From Roseovarius aestuarii (GTDB lineage Bacteria; Pseudomonadota; Alphaproteobacteria; Rhodobacterales; Rhodobacteraceae): 64,000 bases of DNA. Position numbers and translations under genes: made by a program. Below are positions 27,436 through 38,674 of the stretch, in pieces (position 1 is the stretch's first letter; every line of letters begins with the position of its first letter). The notes below the pieces were generated by a model, which was given only the letters and a program-made list of their open reading frames with translations, was not told the DNA's origin and made no database searches. The DNA lies in the NCBI GenBank assembly GCA_027214255.1, contig JAPWHL010000001.1:186001-250000 (forward strand). The letters run 5' to 3'.

Positions 27436-27789
27436 ATGAAACAGATTCTGATCTCTGCCTCGCTGATTGTTACGCTGGCCATGCCACTGCGTGCCGAGGA
27501 GACGCCTGATGGTCCATCCCTGATGGAGCAGGGGGCACAGCTGTTCTTTGAAGGGCTGATGAAACAGGTCGAGCCGACGATGAAGGACTTGCAGGACATG
27601 GCCGAGGGCATGGGCCCCGCGCTGCAAAGTTTCATGGAGGAAATGGGGCCGGCCTTGGGGGAAATCTTGGGTGATATCAAAGATTTCAGCGCCTATCATC
27701 CGCCCGAAATTTTACCCAACGGTGATATCATCATGCGCAAGAAAGTGCCCGATGCGGTGATCACGCCCGAAGGCGAGATCGAGATTTAG
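27436..27789 (+). CDS. Small exported protein of unknown function
   Basis: The 117-residue product starts MKQILISASLIVTLAMPLRA, a Sec signal peptide likely cleaved after ALRA-like PLRA at residue 20. The mature part is acidic, methionine-rich and helical (MEQGAQLFFEGLMKQVEPTM, EGMGPALQSFMEEMGP) and ends with PPEILPNGDIIMRKKVPDAV. Similar short proteins occur in other Rhodobacterales but without known function. It is convergent with the ppx gene. Confidence 0.75.
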   Translation: MKQILISASLIVTLAMPLRAEETPDGPSLMEQGAQLFFEGLMKQVEPTMKDLQDMAEGMGPALQSFMEEMGPALGEILGDIKDFSAYHPPEILPNGDIIMRKKVPDAVITPEGEIEI

Positions 27790-27835
27790 GCCGCACATTT
27801 CGGGCCTGCTATCAGAGATGGTATTGGAAAATTGC

Positions 27836-29398
27836 CTAGCGTTTGACGACTGGTTCCGCGTCCAGTGCAAGGGCCAGTGCCCTGAACCGTGCCTGTGCCA
27901 CTTCGCCGAAAAGCGCATCAGCGTCGGCCGACAGGGTGAGGCTTAGAATTTTCTTCTTGGGTTGGAAACGCAGCCGCGCGGGCACTGCATCCCGTTCCTG
28001 CCACAGCATGGCACCAAACCGCAGGGCGCGCCCCAGAACCTCGGCTTCGTTCTGACTGCGCACGTCGATCAGGCGGGCGACCTCGTCAAAGCGGGGGTCG
28101 CTGCGGGTGTTGGAATAGCGGTGCAGCAGGGCCAGCCCCAAAAAGACCCGTTCCGAGTGTTTCAGCCCGCCAAGATTGGCCCGCGTGGCTGTATCAAAGC
28201 AGAAATTGGCCCGGTATTCGGGATGGGCACGCCAGTTGACGTCATGCAGCAGGCAGGCCGCCTTGATCAGGCGTACCCGTTCGGGGCGCGCGGATTTGAA
28301 CAGCGGCATGATGAAATTGTACAGAACCTTGCCAAAGCCGGGCAGGCGGGCGTCCTTGGTTTCCGTAAAGCGGCAGGCCTCGATCAACGGATCACGGTCG
28401 CGCAGCATCTGCGGCATCTGTTCATAAAGCATCCCTTCGCGGATGCCATAGCTGGAAATGGCAATGTCGCGCGGGCGGAACCTGCGTACCACTTCGCGCA
28501 GCACCTCGGCGGCTTGGGGCACCAGCGCCATACGCCCAGCCGACACACCCGCGCGAAGACGCAGCGTTTCGGGATCCATGCTTTGCAGATATAGCAGGGT
28601 TTCGCTTACCGATTTGGGCTGCATCCGGTATTCGTGCAAAACATGCAAGGGATAGCCACGCCGCTCCATGTCGATACGGGCGATGGCGCGCCATGATCCG
28701 CCGACCAGAAACAGACGGTTTTTCTGTTCGCCCAGACTGTCCCCCATCTGCTCCAAGGTTTCGCGGATATAGGCACGGCGGGCTTTCTTGCCGCCACTCA
28801 AATCGCGGAGCTTGAGTGGCCCCAAGGCAGATGACACGCGCCGCCCCACCTGACCGCCCTGAATTTCGGCAAGTTCCATTGAGGAGCCGCCAATATCACA
28901 GATCAAACCATAGGCACCGGGCCAGCCCAGCAACACACCCTGAGCGGACAGGCGGGCCTCTTCCAGACCGTCGATGATCCAGATTTTTAGCCCGGTTTCA
29001 TCCTCAAGCTGCTTGCGGAATTCTTCGCCGTCGCGGGCTTCGCGCATGGCGGCTGTGGCAACGCAGGTCAGAGGGCCGGTGCAAATGCTTTGGGCCAGAC
29101 GGGCAAACCGTTTCATCGCCGACAGGGCGCGCAGCTTGCCCTCGGGGTTGAGATAGCCGGTCTCGGACATGCCAGCGCCCAAAGCGCACATGATCTTCTC
29201 GTTATAGAAATAGGCCGGGCTGCGCGCCGCGCCATCAAAGATCACCAACCGAACCGAGTTCGATCCGATGTCGACCACGCCAACACGGCTGAGCGCGCGT
29301 GCCGAGGGTTTGTTAAACAAAGGCCGCCCGAACGGGTTGCTTTCTGCCTGCTGGTCCGATGTGGTTTCGGTATCCATTTTGCCCCCGGGGTCTGGCAT
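27836..29398 (-). CDS. ppx: Ppx/GppA exopolyphosphatase
   Basis: The 520-residue protein has an actin-like ATPase fold: phosphate-1 motif VVDIGSNSVRLVIFDG, phosphate-2 motif ICDIGGSSMELAEI and FLVGGSWRAIA. The C-terminal half is HD-like (KAACLLHDVNWRAHPEYRAN). It cleaves inorganic polyphosphate or the pppGpp 5'-phosphate. The upstream ATG at 29398 is annotated; ATG 29377, behind a GGGGGC site, is equally likely. It follows ppk by 61 bases, so synthesis and breakdown of polyphosphate are coexpressed. Confidence 0.93.
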   Translation of the reverse strand: MPDPGGKMDTETTSDQQAESNPFGRPLFNKPSARALSRVGVVDIGSNSVRLVIFDGAARSPAYFYNEKIMCALGAGMSETGYLNPEGKLRALSAMKRFARLAQSICTGPLTCVATAAMREARDGEEFRKQLEDETGLKIWIIDGLEEARLSAQGVLLGWPGAYGLICDIGGSSMELAEIQGGQVGRRVSSALGPLKLRDLSGGKKARRAYIRETLEQMGDSLGEQKNRLFLVGGSWRAIARIDMERRGYPLHVLHEYRMQPKSVSETLLYLQSMDPETLRLRAGVSAGRMALVPQAAEVLREVVRRFRPRDIAISSYGIREGMLYEQMPQMLRDRDPLIEACRFTETKDARLPGFGKVLYNFIMPLFKSARPERVRLIKAACLLHDVNWRAHPEYRANFCFDTATRANLGGLKHSERVFLGLALLHRYSNTRSDPRFDEVARLIDVRSQNEAEVLGRALRFGAMLWQERDAVPARLRFQPKKKILSLTLSADADALFGEVAQARFRALALALDAEPVVKR

Positions 29399-29459
29399 CT
29401 TCTGGGTGTGGTTATGCGCAAGTCACCCGGTCGGGTCAATTCGCGGTTGTGTAAATTCG

Positions 29460-31682
29460 TCAATCTTCCGTGTGAGTGAGTTTTGGCACATCCGCTGCCC
29501 CTGCGGAGCCACGTCCGGACAGGGACGGGTTTTCCATAAAGAACCTGTGGCAGTTAAAAGAAAACTCACCGTCAGGCATGGTTGCGCGGGTGAATTTGCC
29601 ATCTGGTGCCATGGTCCAGCTTTGGGCGACATCGGCCATGTTTGCGGCCATAACCTGACTGGTGATCTGTGCCTTGACCGTCGGGTTCTCGATCTCGACC
29701 AATGTTTCGACGCGGCGGGTCAGATTGCGCCCCATCCAATCGGCTGAACTGATGAAGACCCGTGCCTTTTTATGGGGCAGGCCAAAGCCGTTCCCGAAAC
29801 AGACGATACGGCTGTGTTCCAGAAATCGCCCGACGATGGATTTGACACGGATGTTTTCGCTCAGGCCCTTGACGCCGGGACGCAACCCGCAGATTCCGCG
29901 AATGACAAGGCTGATCTGCACCCCCGCCTGACTGGCGGCGTAAAGCGCGTCGATGATGTCCGGGTCAACCAGCGAGTTCATCTTTGCCCAGATTTCAGCG
30001 GGCCTGCCGTTTTTGGCGTGGTCAATTTCGCCGGCGATCATATCCAGTAGACGGGGTTTCAGCGTCAGCGGGGAAATGGCCAGATTTTCCAGTTGTTCGG
30101 GTTGGGCGTAGCCAGACAAGTAGTTGAACACTTTGGTGGCGTCACGCCCCAGCACCTGATCGCAGGTGAATAGGCTGAGATCGGTGTAAACACGCGCGGT
30201 AATTGGGTGGTAATTGCCCGTGCCGTAATGGGTATAGGTGACCAGCCTGCCGTTCTCACGCCGGACGACCGTGCTGATCTTGGCGTGGGTTTTCAAATCC
30301 AGAAACCCATAAACCACATGCGCGCCTGCGCGTTCCAGACGGCGGGACTGGCGGATGTTCGCAGCCTCGTCAAAACGTGCCTTAAGTTCGACCAATGCGG
30401 TGACGGACTTGCCGTTCTCCGCAGCCTCGCACAGGGCCTCGACAATAGGGGATTCATTGGATGTACGATAGAGCGTTTGCTTGATCGCCAAGACATCCGG
30501 GTCGCGCGCAGCCTGCGCCAGAAAACGGATGACCATGTCGAACGTTTCATATGGATGATGCAGCAGCATATCCTTTTTGCGGATCGCGGCGAACATATCG
30601 CCGTCGTGATCCTGCACGCGTTCGGGAATACGGGGGGTGAAGCTGGGCCAAAGAAGATCGGGGCGGGCGTCCAGAACCAGTTCTTTGACGTCGGCCAGCC
30701 CCAGCATGCCTTCGACCTCGACCACTTCGTCGGGGTCGACGTGCAATTCTTCCATGATCAATGCACGCAGGGCCGGCGGGGCGCCTGCGGAAATTTTCAT
30801 GCGTACCACTTCGCCGCGCCGGCGGCGTTTCAGGGCAACTTCAAATTCGCGTACCAGATCCTCGGCCTCGTCCTCGACTTCCAGATCGCTATCGCGCAGG
30901 ACGCGGAAGGAACAGTGGCCTTTGTATTTGTAACCGGGAAACAGGCTGCTGAGGTGCATCAGCAGCAATTCCTCCAGAGGCAAAAAGCGAAACGTGCCTT
31001 CGTCCGAGGGCAGGGGCACGAAACGGGCGATTTGTTGGGGGATTGGCAGCAATGCCTGCAACGGGCGTTTGTCACGGCCACGTGCAAGGTTAAGCGCCAA
31101 GGAATAACCAAGGTTGGGAATGAACGGAAACGGGTGCGCCGGGTCGATGGCCAGCGGCGACAGGACGGCAAACACCTCGTTGAGGAACACATCCGCGACA
31201 TAGGCTTTGTCGGCGTCGCTAAGATCCTTGGCGTCAAGGATGGTGATGTTCTGGATCTCCATTTCCTGACGCAGGTTCTGATATGTGCTTTGTTGTGATT
31301 CCAGCAGGTTGCGGGCGTTTTCGTTGATCAAGACCAGTTGCTCGGCCGGGGTCAGACCGTCGGCGGCAGGCGTGGTGTTTCCGGCACGGGCCAGTTCACG
31401 CAGCCCTGCGACGCGGACGTTGTAAAACTCATCCAGATTGGTGGCCGAGATCGACAGGAACCGCAGCCGCTCCAATAGGGGGACGCGCGGGTTTTGGGCC
31501 TCTTCCAGAACGCGCCAGTTAAAGCCCAACCAGCTGAGTTCGCGGTTGAAAAAACGGCCCGGTCCCGTCAGGTCCAGGTCCGGCAGCTCTGTCGCCGGAG
31601 CGAAGGGAGAGGCCAGAAAATCAGCCATGTTGATGGCTGGCAATTCTGTCGGTGTTTCGGTTGGGATCTGGTCATTGGTCAT
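29460..31682 (-). CDS. ppk: Polyphosphate kinase 1
   Basis: The 740-residue enzyme transfers the gamma phosphate of ATP to polyphosphate. It has the N-terminal [20 protein letters not shown], the head domain with [20 protein letters not shown], and the catalytic core with the phosphohistidine in [14 protein letters not shown] followed by [19 protein letters not shown]. The late [14 protein letters not shown] segment is also typical. The complete four-domain length fits. It lies in a perM-hdaA-ppk-ppx operon. Confidence 0.97.
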   Translation of the reverse strand: MTNDQIPTETPTELPAINMADFLASPFAPATELPDLDLTGPGRFFNRELSWLGFNWRVLEEAQNPRVPLLERLRFLSISATNLDEFYNVRVAGLRELARAGNTTPAADGLTPAEQLVLINENARNLLESQQSTYQNLRQEMEIQNITILDAKDLSDADKAYVADVFLNEVFAVLSPLAIDPAHPFPFIPNLGYSLALNLARGRDKRPLQALLPIPQQIARFVPLPSDEGTFRFLPLEELLLMHLSSLFPGYKYKGHCSFRVLRDSDLEVEDEAEDLVREFEVALKRRRRGEVVRMKISAGAPPALRALIMEELHVDPDEVVEVEGMLGLADVKELVLDARPDLLWPSFTPRIPERVQDHDGDMFAAIRKKDMLLHHPYETFDMVIRFLAQAARDPDVLAIKQTLYRTSNESPIVEALCEAAENGKSVTALVELKARFDEAANIRQSRRLERAGAHVVYGFLDLKTHAKISTVVRRENGRLVTYTHYGTGNYHPITARVYTDLSLFTCDQVLGRDATKVFNYLSGYAQPEQLENLAISPLTLKPRLLDMIAGEIDHAKNGRPAEIWAKMNSLVDPDIIDALYAASQAGVQISLVIRGICGLRPGVKGLSENIRVKSIVGRFLEHSRIVCFGNGFGLPHKKARVFISSADWMGRNLTRRVETLVEIENPTVKAQITSQVMAANMADVAQSWTMAPDGKFTRATMPDGEFSFNCHRFFMENPSLSGRGSAGAADVPKLTHTED

Positions 31683-31748
31683 GGGGACTGTATGCGAGCC
31701 TGTTGTAACGAAAATATGACGAACGGCGGACGATACCCAAGTGTCGCG

Positions 31749-32423
31749 TCAGAGTTGGAGTTTGTCCAGCACCTCGGCCGCCAAGGCGCGCGTTACCGGG
31801 CGGCGACGCTCCAGTGCCAACTGGTCAAGGGCGGCGACGACACGCGTGGCCGCGTCAAAATCACGGGGCATATGACGGACAAGATAGGGGATCGTTCCAG
31901 GGGTCGGCAGGATCTGGCGATCGCCCATCAGTTTCATCAAAACAGCCCATAGCAAATCCTCGTCAGGCCGTGACAGGGTGCAGGTGGGCGTGGCCTGTAG
32001 ACGGCTGGCCAGATCGGGCAGGATCAGGGGCCAGTGGCTGGGCGCGGCCCGCGCGGTGAACAGAAGGCTGTGGCCTTCGGCCAAGGTCAAGTTGTGCAGG
32101 TGAAACAGGGCTTCTTCGCCCGCGCGGTTTCCCACAATCTGATCGGCGTCTTCTATCGCGACATGGTTCGCGGCCAATGCGGGAATGTCAGCATCGACCA
32201 GATCGGGCGAGGACACGATGGTCGCACCGCTGAGATCGGACCACACATGCGCAAGATGGGTTTTGCCTGCACTCACGGGCCCTGCCAAAACCAGTTTGCG
32301 CGCGGGCCAGCTTTCCCAAGATTCAATCAAGGCGACGGCGGTGGCGTTGCTGGGCGAGACATAGAAGTCCTCGCGCCGGGCCGCGCTGCGGCTGGGCAAA
32401 TCAAAGCTGAGCTGGCGGGCCAT
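31749..32423 (-). CDS. hdaA: HdaA-type regulatory inactivator of DnaA
   Basis: The 224-residue protein is a shortened DnaA-like AAA+ module: MARQLSFDLPSRSAARREDF at the N-terminus, Walker A LAGPVSAGKTHLAHVWSDL, Walker B-like HVAIEDADQI and arginine-sensor segment LPDLASRLQAT. It lacks the DnaA DNA-binding domain, as in Hda of Escherichia coli and HdaA of Caulobacter, which promote DnaA-ATP hydrolysis with the sliding clamp. QLSFDL is the expected clamp-binding motif. Its ATG overlaps the perM stop by one base (TAATG). Confidence 0.9.
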   Translation of the reverse strand: MARQLSFDLPSRSAARREDFYVSPSNATAVALIESWESWPARKLVLAGPVSAGKTHLAHVWSDLSGATIVSSPDLVDADIPALAANHVAIEDADQIVGNRAGEEALFHLHNLTLAEGHSLLFTARAAPSHWPLILPDLASRLQATPTCTLSRPDEDLLWAVLMKLMGDRQILPTPGTIPYLVRHMPRDFDAATRVVAALDQLALERRRPVTRALAAEVLDKLQL

Positions 32424-33526
32424 TAGGGGCGTTCCTGATCCGGCTCGGGGGTGGGGGCTTGGCCAAGGGTGGCGCCCGACTGGCTTTGATACAATAAGCT
32501 CGCTTTGTATTGTCCTGTGGCAAACCGTGTCAGAACCCCGATCGAGGCGGCGACAGGCACCGCGACCAACATTCCGACAAAGCCAAATAGCGCACCAAAG
32601 ACGGACAAGGCAAAGATCAGCCAGACTGGGTGTAACCCAACCGAGCTGCCCACCAGTTTGGGGGTCAGAACGTTGCCTTCGATCACCTGACCCAGAACAA
32701 AGATACCGGCGACCATGCCGATTGACACCCAATCCCCCCAGAACTGGAACAAGGCCAGCCCGATGGCCAAGGCGCCGCCAATCAACGCGCCGACATAGGG
32801 AATAAAGGTGATCAGCCCGGCAATCGCCCCAACGACAAGCCCGAATTGCAATCCGACCAACATCAGCGCCAGCGCATAGTAGGTGCCCAGAACCAGACAG
32901 ACAGTGCCCATGCCCCGAATAAAGCTGGCCAGTGTCTGGTCGATCTCCGAGGCAAGCCGCCGGATGATGGGGGCGTGATCGCGCGGCAGCAGATCGTCTA
33001 TCGCCTCCACCATGCGATCCCAGTCATACAAAAGATAAAATGCCACGACCGGTACGATCACGAACAACAACACGATGTTCAGTAAGGACGAAACCGAGCT
33101 CAGTACCGTTTCCAGCAATTGCCCACCGCGTTCCTGAATTGTTGCGCCAATGGCCGTCAGCGACTGGCGCAGGGTGCTTTCGGTGTCGCCTAGCTGGGGA
33201 AACTGGCGGATCAGAAACGATTGCAGGTCACTGGCCAGTTGCGGCGCGATATTGATCAGGGATGTGGTCTGTGACACCAAGGTCGGCACCACCAACAAGC
33301 CCATGACAATAAACAAGGTGACGGCAAACAGCGTGATCAACGTGACCGCCAGCGCGCGGGACAGGCCCATCCGTTCCAACCGGTCGGCAACCGGATCAAG
33401 GAAATAGGCAATCGCCCCGCCCAGAACAAACGGGAGGATGACGTCGCCCAGAAACCAAAGCACGATCAGGAAAACCGCTGACGCGATCCCCCAGTACTTT
33501 GCCTGTGTGCCAACGGGCAATCCCAT
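32423..33526 (-). CDS. PerM/AI-2E-family transporter
   Basis: The 367-residue membrane protein has eight hydrophobic segments and the family signature LITFIPYVGALIGGALAIGL followed by GNVLTPKLVGSSVGLHPVW. AI-2E family proteins include exporters of autoinducer-2 and permeases of unknown substrate; the function here is open. The start at ATG 33526 (MGLPVGTQAKYWG) is preferred over 33583, which would add 19 charged residues. It is the first gene of the operon leading to hdaA, ppk and ppx. Confidence 0.87.
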   Translation of the reverse strand: MGLPVGTQAKYWGIASAVFLIVLWFLGDVILPFVLGGAIAYFLDPVADRLERMGLSRALAVTLITLFAVTLFIVMGLLVVPTLVSQTTSLINIAPQLASDLQSFLIRQFPQLGDTESTLRQSLTAIGATIQERGGQLLETVLSSVSSLLNIVLLFVIVPVVAFYLLYDWDRMVEAIDDLLPRDHAPIIRRLASEIDQTLASFIRGMGTVCLVLGTYYALALMLVGLQFGLVVGAIAGLITFIPYVGALIGGALAIGLALFQFWGDWVSIGMVAGIFVLGQVIEGNVLTPKLVGSSVGLHPVWLIFALSVFGALFGFVGMLVAVPVAASIGVLTRFATGQYKASLLYQSQSGATLGQAPTPEPDQERP

Positions 33527-33681
33527 CTTGGCCCCTTCCGATGCGTCCTTGTCACATTTGGCCGATGCGGCGCATGCTTTCAAGGGGTTGATTGCGCCAA
33601 GGACTGCGCGCAGGTGCTTGTCTCAGCCGCGTCAAAGCCATAAACGGGGGCAAACGTCAAATTTGAAGGGTACCCACCGCC

Positions 33682-35037
33682 ATGCGCCTGTCCCGCTATT
33701 TCCTGCCTGTCCTCAAGGAAACCCCGTCCGAGGCGCAAATCGTCAGTCACCGGCTGATGCTGCGCGCGGGCATGATCAAACAGGCCAGTGCAGGCATTTA
33801 TTCGTGGCTGCCATTGGGGTTCAAGGTCCTGCGCAAGCTGGAAAACATTGTCCACGAAGAGCAGATGCGCGTTGGCCACATACCGATGCTGATGCCCACG
33901 CTGCAATCGGCCGATCTGTGGCGCGAGTCGGGACGATATGATGATTATGGCGAGGAAATGCTGCGTATCACGGATCGTCAAGGCCGGGACATGCTGTATG
34001 GACCAACAAACGAGGAAATGATCACCGACATTTTCCGCGCCCATGTCGGCAGCTACAAAGATCTGCCGCTGACGCTCTATCATATTCAATGGAAATTCCG
34101 CGACGAGATGCGCCCGCGTTTTGGCGTGATGCGTGGGCGCGAGTTCTATATGAAGGACGGCTATAACTTTGATCTGACCAAAGAGGACGCGCTGCACGCC
34201 TATAACCGTCACTTGGTCAGCTATCTGCGCACCTACGAACGGATGGGTCTTCAGGCGATCCCTATGCGCGCGGATTCCGGCCCGATTGGCGGGGATGACA
34301 CGCATGAATTCCTTGTGCTAGCGGAAACCGGTGAATCCGAGGTGTTTTATGACAGCGAGATCACCGATCTGAAATTCGGAGACCGTCAGGTCGATCCCAA
34401 CTCGGTCGAGGCCTGCCGTGCCGTTCTGGACGAATTCACCAGCCGTTATGCGCGCACGGATGAAACCCACGACGAGGCCCTGTTCAACGAAATCCCCGAG
34501 GAACGTCGCCGCGTGGCGCGTGGGATCGAAGTGGGACAGATTTTCTATTTTGGTACCAAATACTCCGAAGCAATGGGCGCCAAGGTCCAAGGCCCGGATG
34601 GAAAGCCGGTGCCGGTTCACATGGGCAGCCACGGAATCGGCGTCAGCCGTCTCGTGGGGGCAATCATCGAGGCCAGCCATGACGACAAGGGCATCATCTG
34701 GCCCGAAGGTGTTACGCCGTTCCACGCTGGAATCGTGAACTTGAAACAGGGTGACCCCGAAGCCGACGGTGCCTGTGAATCAATTTATCAGGCGTTGCTC
34801 GCGTTGGGGCTGGACCCGCTTTATGACGATCGCAACGAACGGGCAGGGGGCAAGTTTGCCACGATGGACCTGATTGGGCTGCCATGGCGTATTACGGTCG
34901 GGCCGCGCGGGTTGAAAAACGGTGTGGTCGAATTGACCAGTCGGCGCACTGGCGAAAGTGAAGAATTGCCGCCAGAAGCCGCGATCGAGCGTCTGGCGCA
35001 AATCTACGCGCCATATCGCGGTTCACTGGTTGGGTGA
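33682..35037 (+). CDS. proS: Prolyl-tRNA synthetase, short alphaproteobacterial type
   Basis: The 451-residue class II synthetase has motif 1 around [20 protein letters not shown], motif 2 [20 protein letters not shown] and motif 3 [20 protein letters not shown], then the anticodon-binding domain ending [14 protein letters not shown]. The editing (INS) domain found in Escherichia coli ProRS between motifs 2 and 3 is missing, so mischarged Ala-tRNA(Pro) may be cleared by a separate protein. The stop overlaps the next ATG. Confidence 0.97.
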   Translation: MRLSRYFLPVLKETPSEAQIVSHRLMLRAGMIKQASAGIYSWLPLGFKVLRKLENIVHEEQMRVGHIPMLMPTLQSADLWRESGRYDDYGEEMLRITDRQGRDMLYGPTNEEMITDIFRAHVGSYKDLPLTLYHIQWKFRDEMRPRFGVMRGREFYMKDGYNFDLTKEDALHAYNRHLVSYLRTYERMGLQAIPMRADSGPIGGDDTHEFLVLAETGESEVFYDSEITDLKFGDRQVDPNSVEACRAVLDEFTSRYARTDETHDEALFNEIPEERRRVARGIEVGQIFYFGTKYSEAMGAKVQGPDGKPVPVHMGSHGIGVSRLVGAIIEASHDDKGIIWPEGVTPFHAGIVNLKQGDPEADGACESIYQALLALGLDPLYDDRNERAGGKFATMDLIGLPWRITVGPRGLKNGVVELTSRRTGESEELPPEAAIERLAQIYAPYRGSLVG

Positions 35038-35564
35038 TGATCGGGCGTGCGCTTACCTTGGCCGCAGGGGTCAGCGGCGCAGCGGCTTTGTCGCAATTTC
35101 CCGAGTTTTCCCAGCAATACGCGCAACGGCTGGGCGGCAGGGTAGACGAGTTACGGCTGTTCGTGGCCGAGTTTGACGCCGATGCTGCCGCGCTGGGCCT
35201 GACTCGCGAAACCGCGTTACTTGATCTGTCGCAGGGTGGTCAGATGGGCGCGGCGCGTGCGGAAACGATGGCGGGCACGATTGCCCGGTACGAGCGGCTG
35301 AGCGCGGATCTAGAGGCTTTGCAAGGGGCGGGGCCATTTACCCGTGCTTATCGGGCGCGCAGTTTGACAGACCCTGAAATTGCACAGGCAGCATGGGCTG
35401 ATTTCAAACCGGCGATGCCCCTGACCTTTGAAGGGGCTGTGTTTTCTGCGGGCGGATTCTTTGGGGGATTGGGTGTGATGGGGGCCTTGCTGGCCTTGCT
35501 GCGCTGGCCGTTTCGCAAGGGGCAAAACCGGCGCACACCCGCCTCTGGGCCGCCCATTGCTTGA
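35034..35564 (+). CDS. DUF2937-family membrane protein
   Basis: The 176-residue product has an N-terminal hydrophobic segment, a helical middle beginning [20 protein letters not shown], and a C-terminal membrane helix [20 protein letters not shown] followed by a basic tail. This matches DUF2937, a family found beside proS in alphaproteobacteria. It overlaps proS by four bases and lies 54 bases before lolC, so it belongs to the same operon. No function is known. Confidence 0.85.
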   Translation: MMIGRALTLAAGVSGAAALSQFPEFSQQYAQRLGGRVDELRLFVAEFDADAAALGLTRETALLDLSQGGQMGAARAETMAGTIARYERLSADLEALQGAGPFTRAYRARSLTDPEIAQAAWADFKPAMPLTFEGAVFSAGGFFGGLGVMGALLALLRWPFRKGQNRRTPASGPPIA

Positions 35565-35618
35565 CGCGGCAGCGCGCGCAGCGCACTCTGCGCGAAAAAC
35601 AACAATATGAGGTGCCAA

Positions 35619-36908
35619 TTGGCAGGCCGAGCATCGCCCTTTGCCCCGTTTGAGTGGATGATCGCATGGCGCTATTTGCGCGCCAAACGCGCCGAGGGTG
35701 GCGTGAGCGTGATGACATGGATCAGCCTGATTGGCATCACCTTGGCGGTGATGGCCTTGATCGCGACCTTAGCGGTACGATCGGGATTTCGCGCGGAATT
35801 TGTTGATACAATTCTGGGCGCGAATGCCCATGTGACAGTTTACAACGCAGGCGAGGTTGACGCCCAGACGGGGCGTATTGACCGGATGCTGGGAGATTAC
35901 GAAGCGATGGCCGCTCGTGTGCGTGCCGTGCCGGGCGTCACCCGCGTGGCTCCCTTGGTTAAGGCGCAAGTCATGGCCAATGTGCGTGACCGCAACGCAG
36001 GCGTCGAGATTTTCGGGATTACCCTGGATAACCTTAAAACAATTCCGCGCGTCGCCAATCCTGAAACAGGACAAGGCGATATTGACAGATTCTATGATGG
36101 CATCGCCATCGGATCGGGTGTGGCGCGCGAATTGGGCGTCGGGATCGGTGACAAGGTCAAGATCATCAGCCCCGGTGGCGTCAAGACGGCCTTTGGCTCC
36201 AGCCCACGGGTCAGTGCCTATGAGGTGACATACATTTTTAGCGCCGGACGCTATGACATAGACCGCACACGGATTTATATGCCTTTCGCCGAGGCGCAAA
36301 GCTTTTTCAACCGCGAAGGGCGGGCGGATGAGCTGGAAATCATGGTCGAAGACCCCGAACACATTGATGAACTGTCCTTGCCATTGATCCGCGCGGCGGG
36401 GGAACGGGCGTTGATTTGGACGTGGAAGGATCAATCGGGTGGTTTCTTGCGCGCGTTGGAGGTTGAGGACAACGTCATGTTCATCATCCTGTCCATTCTG
36501 GTGCTGATCGCGGCGATGAACATCACCAGCGGTCTGATCATGCTGGTGAAAAACAAAGGCCGCGATATTGGTATCCTGCGCACCATGGGCCTGACAGAAG
36601 GTGCGGTGTTGCGGGTATTTTTCATCTGCGGCGCATTCACCGGTATTATCGGCACGGTCATGGGCGTGGTCTTGGGGTGCTTGTTTGCAATCTATATCGA
36701 CCCGCTGTTTGCCGCCGTGAACTGGATGATGGGAGGGCAGGTTTGGGACCCTTCGGTGCGCGGCATCTATTATCTACCTGCGCAATTGCGGTTTGAGGAT
36801 GTGATGTCGGCTGTTGTGCTGTCGCTTGGGCTGTCGTTCATCGTGACCATCTTTCCCGCGCGCCGTGCTGCGCGGATGAACCCGGTAGAGGCGTTGCGCT
36901 ATGAGTGA
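35619..36908 (+). CDS. lolC: Lipoprotein-releasing ABC transporter permease (LolC/LolE type)
   Basis: The protein (about 429 residues) has four membrane helices with a large periplasmic domain after the first: [20 protein letters not shown] and [20 protein letters not shown] open it, and [18 protein letters not shown] ends it. It releases outer-membrane lipoproteins from the inner membrane to LolA. Only one permease gene is present, as usual in alphaproteobacteria, so the complex is probably a homodimer. I chose TTG 35619 because GAGGTG lies four bases upstream; ATG 35607 lacks such a site. lolD follows with an eight-base overlap. Confidence 0.94.
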   Translation: MAGRASPFAPFEWMIAWRYLRAKRAEGGVSVMTWISLIGITLAVMALIATLAVRSGFRAEFVDTILGANAHVTVYNAGEVDAQTGRIDRMLGDYEAMAARVRAVPGVTRVAPLVKAQVMANVRDRNAGVEIFGITLDNLKTIPRVANPETGQGDIDRFYDGIAIGSGVARELGVGIGDKVKIISPGGVKTAFGSSPRVSAYEVTYIFSAGRYDIDRTRIYMPFAEAQSFFNREGRADELEIMVEDPEHIDELSLPLIRAAGERALIWTWKDQSGGFLRALEVEDNVMFIILSILVLIAAMNITSGLIMLVKNKGRDIGILRTMGLTEGAVLRVFFICGAFTGIIGTVMGVVLGCLFAIYIDPLFAAVNWMMGGQVWDPSVRGIYYLPAQLRFEDVMSAVVLSLGLSFIVTIFPARRAARMNPVEALRYE

Positions 36909-37584
36909 TCCTGTGTTGCGTCTGACGGGGCTTGAGAAGGTCTATAACAAAGGGCGCCAGAATGAAGTGGCCGTGCTGAAAGGCATTGATCTGGAATTGG
37001 CGCGCGGTGAAATCGTGGCGCTGGTTGCGCCGTCGGGCGCAGGCAAGTCCACCCTGCTGCATATCGCCGGGCTTCTGGATACGGCGGATGCGGGCGAGGT
37101 GGCGATTGGCGGAACGGTGATGACGGGGCTGGGGGATCGGCGGCGCACCATTGCGCGGCGTCGCGATATCGGGTTCGTTTATCAGTTTCACCATCTGTTG
37201 CCGGAATTCACCGCGTTGGAAAACATTACCTTGCCGCAGCTGGCTGATGGTGTGGCGCGCCGCACGGCCGAAACCCGCGCGCGCGAGTTGCTGGAGCATG
37301 TCGGCGTTGGAGCGCGGGCGGATCACCGCCCGTCAGCCATGTCTGGCGGTGAACAGCAGCGGGTGGCGTTTTGCCGGGCCTTGGCGAACAGCCCGCGATT
37401 GTTGCTGGCGGATGAGCCGACAGGAAATCTGGATCCCGGCACGGCGGATCAGGTCTTTGCGACGCTGGTCGGGCTGGTGCGCGACACCGGGCTGTCGGCG
37501 TTAATTGCCACTCACAATCTGGAACTGGCCGCACGGATGGACCGGGTGGTGCGTCTGGATGCGGGGCAGATCGTGCCGGGGTGA
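36901..37584 (+). CDS. lolD: Lipoprotein-releasing ABC transporter ATPase
   Basis: The 227-residue ATPase has Walker [12 protein letters not shown] (first Gly replaced by Ala, common in alphaproteobacterial LolD), Q-loop [11 protein letters not shown], signature [15 protein letters not shown] and Walker [14 protein letters not shown]. It powers lipoprotein release with the LolC/E permease, whose gene it overlaps by eight bases. The Leu-Pro-Glu-Phe stretch after the Q-loop is the LolD-type contact to the permease. Confidence 0.95.
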   Translation: MSDPVLRLTGLEKVYNKGRQNEVAVLKGIDLELARGEIVALVAPSGAGKSTLLHIAGLLDTADAGEVAIGGTVMTGLGDRRRTIARRRDIGFVYQFHHLLPEFTALENITLPQLADGVARRTAETRARELLEHVGVGARADHRPSAMSGGEQQRVAFCRALANSPRLLLADEPTGNLDPGTADQVFATLVGLVRDTGLSALIATHNLELAARMDRVVRLDAGQIVPG

Positions 37585-37642
37585 TTGACCTTCGGACGCG
37601 ATGCTGGCTAGCTGTGCTAATAGCTGTTCAGAAAGAAGCCCC

Positions 37643-38626
37643 ATGCCAACGATATCCATTGCCCAGATCGAGGACCTGTCCAAAGCGGCGTTGATGCGTC
37701 ACGGAGCCGTTGAATGGATCGCGGCCAGCGTTGCCCATGCCATTGCCGAAGCCGAGGCTGGCGGCAATAAGATTTGCGGTCTTTACTATCTGGAAAGCTA
37801 TTGCTTGCAGTTGAAATCGGGCCGGGTCAACGGGGCGGTCCAGCCCGAGGTCCGCCGCCCGCGCCCCGGTACGGTTGTAGTGGATGCTCGCGATGGCTTT
37901 GCGCAGCCCGCATTCCAATGTGCCTTGCCCGAGGCAATACGGGCAACGCGCGAAAACGGGACAGCCAGTCTGGCGATAGGGCATTCGCATACCTGTACCT
38001 CACTGGGGTATTTCACGGCGCAGATTGCACGCGAGGGGCTGATTGCCTTTGGCATGACCAACGCAACACCGGTCGTGGCGCCTCCGGGGGGCAACAAGCG
38101 CGTGATCGGCACCAATCCGATGTCATTTGCTGTGCCGGATCAACAGGGCGGCATCGCGATGTTGTTTGATCAATCCACCACGGCAATTGCTATGGGCAAG
38201 ATTACCATGGCCAAGGCGGCGGGCATGCCCATTCCCGAAGGCTGGGCTGTTGATAAGGACGGCCAGCCAACGACAGACCCAAGTGCGGCGCTTGAAGGCT
38301 CCTTGGTCAGTTCAGGCGGGTACAAGGGCTGGGGCTTTGGCTTGATGGCCGAAATCCTGACAGCGGGTATGACAGGCGGCTTGTGCAGCCAGGATGTCGC
38401 CGCCTTAAAGGCACCCAACGGCGCGCCGCACGATCTGGGGCAGTATTACATGCTGATCGATCCGGGCGTGTCCGATACGTTTGGCGCGCGCATGGCGCGG
38501 ATCGCCGAAGGAGTCGCGGCCAACGAGGAGGGGCGCATACCCGGGCAGGGCAAAGTTTTGGCGACCGAGGTAATGATCGAAGACGCCGTTTGGGAGCAGG
38601 TGCAGGATTTGTCCGGCGCGACCTGA
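37643..38626 (+). CDS. Ldh/malate-dehydrogenase-2-family oxidoreductase
   Basis: The 327-residue protein is of the Ldh_2 family of NAD(P)-dependent dehydrogenases: residues around SLAIGHSHTCTSLGYFTAQI carry the catalytic His, followed by MTNATPVVAPPGGNKRVIGT and the C-terminal GYKGWGFGLMAEIL. Members reduce 2-oxo acids such as sulfopyruvate, Delta1-piperideine-2-carboxylate or ureidoglycolate precursors. The substrate is not readable from sequence. ATG 37643 gives the usual N-terminus. It lies 58 bases after lolD, but this is probably not a functional link. Confidence 0.88.
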   Translation: MPTISIAQIEDLSKAALMRHGAVEWIAASVAHAIAEAEAGGNKICGLYYLESYCLQLKSGRVNGAVQPEVRRPRPGTVVVDARDGFAQPAFQCALPEAIRATRENGTASLAIGHSHTCTSLGYFTAQIAREGLIAFGMTNATPVVAPPGGNKRVIGTNPMSFAVPDQQGGIAMLFDQSTTAIAMGKITMAKAAGMPIPEGWAVDKDGQPTTDPSAALEGSLVSSGGYKGWGFGLMAEILTAGMTGGLCSQDVAALKAPNGAPHDLGQYYMLIDPGVSDTFGARMARIAEGVAANEEGRIPGQGKVLATEVMIEDAVWEQVQDLSGAT

Positions 38627-38674
38627 TTTGACCGGCGTGCGCGCTGCGCTACCTTCTTGTCGGGAGGGCCTTTC

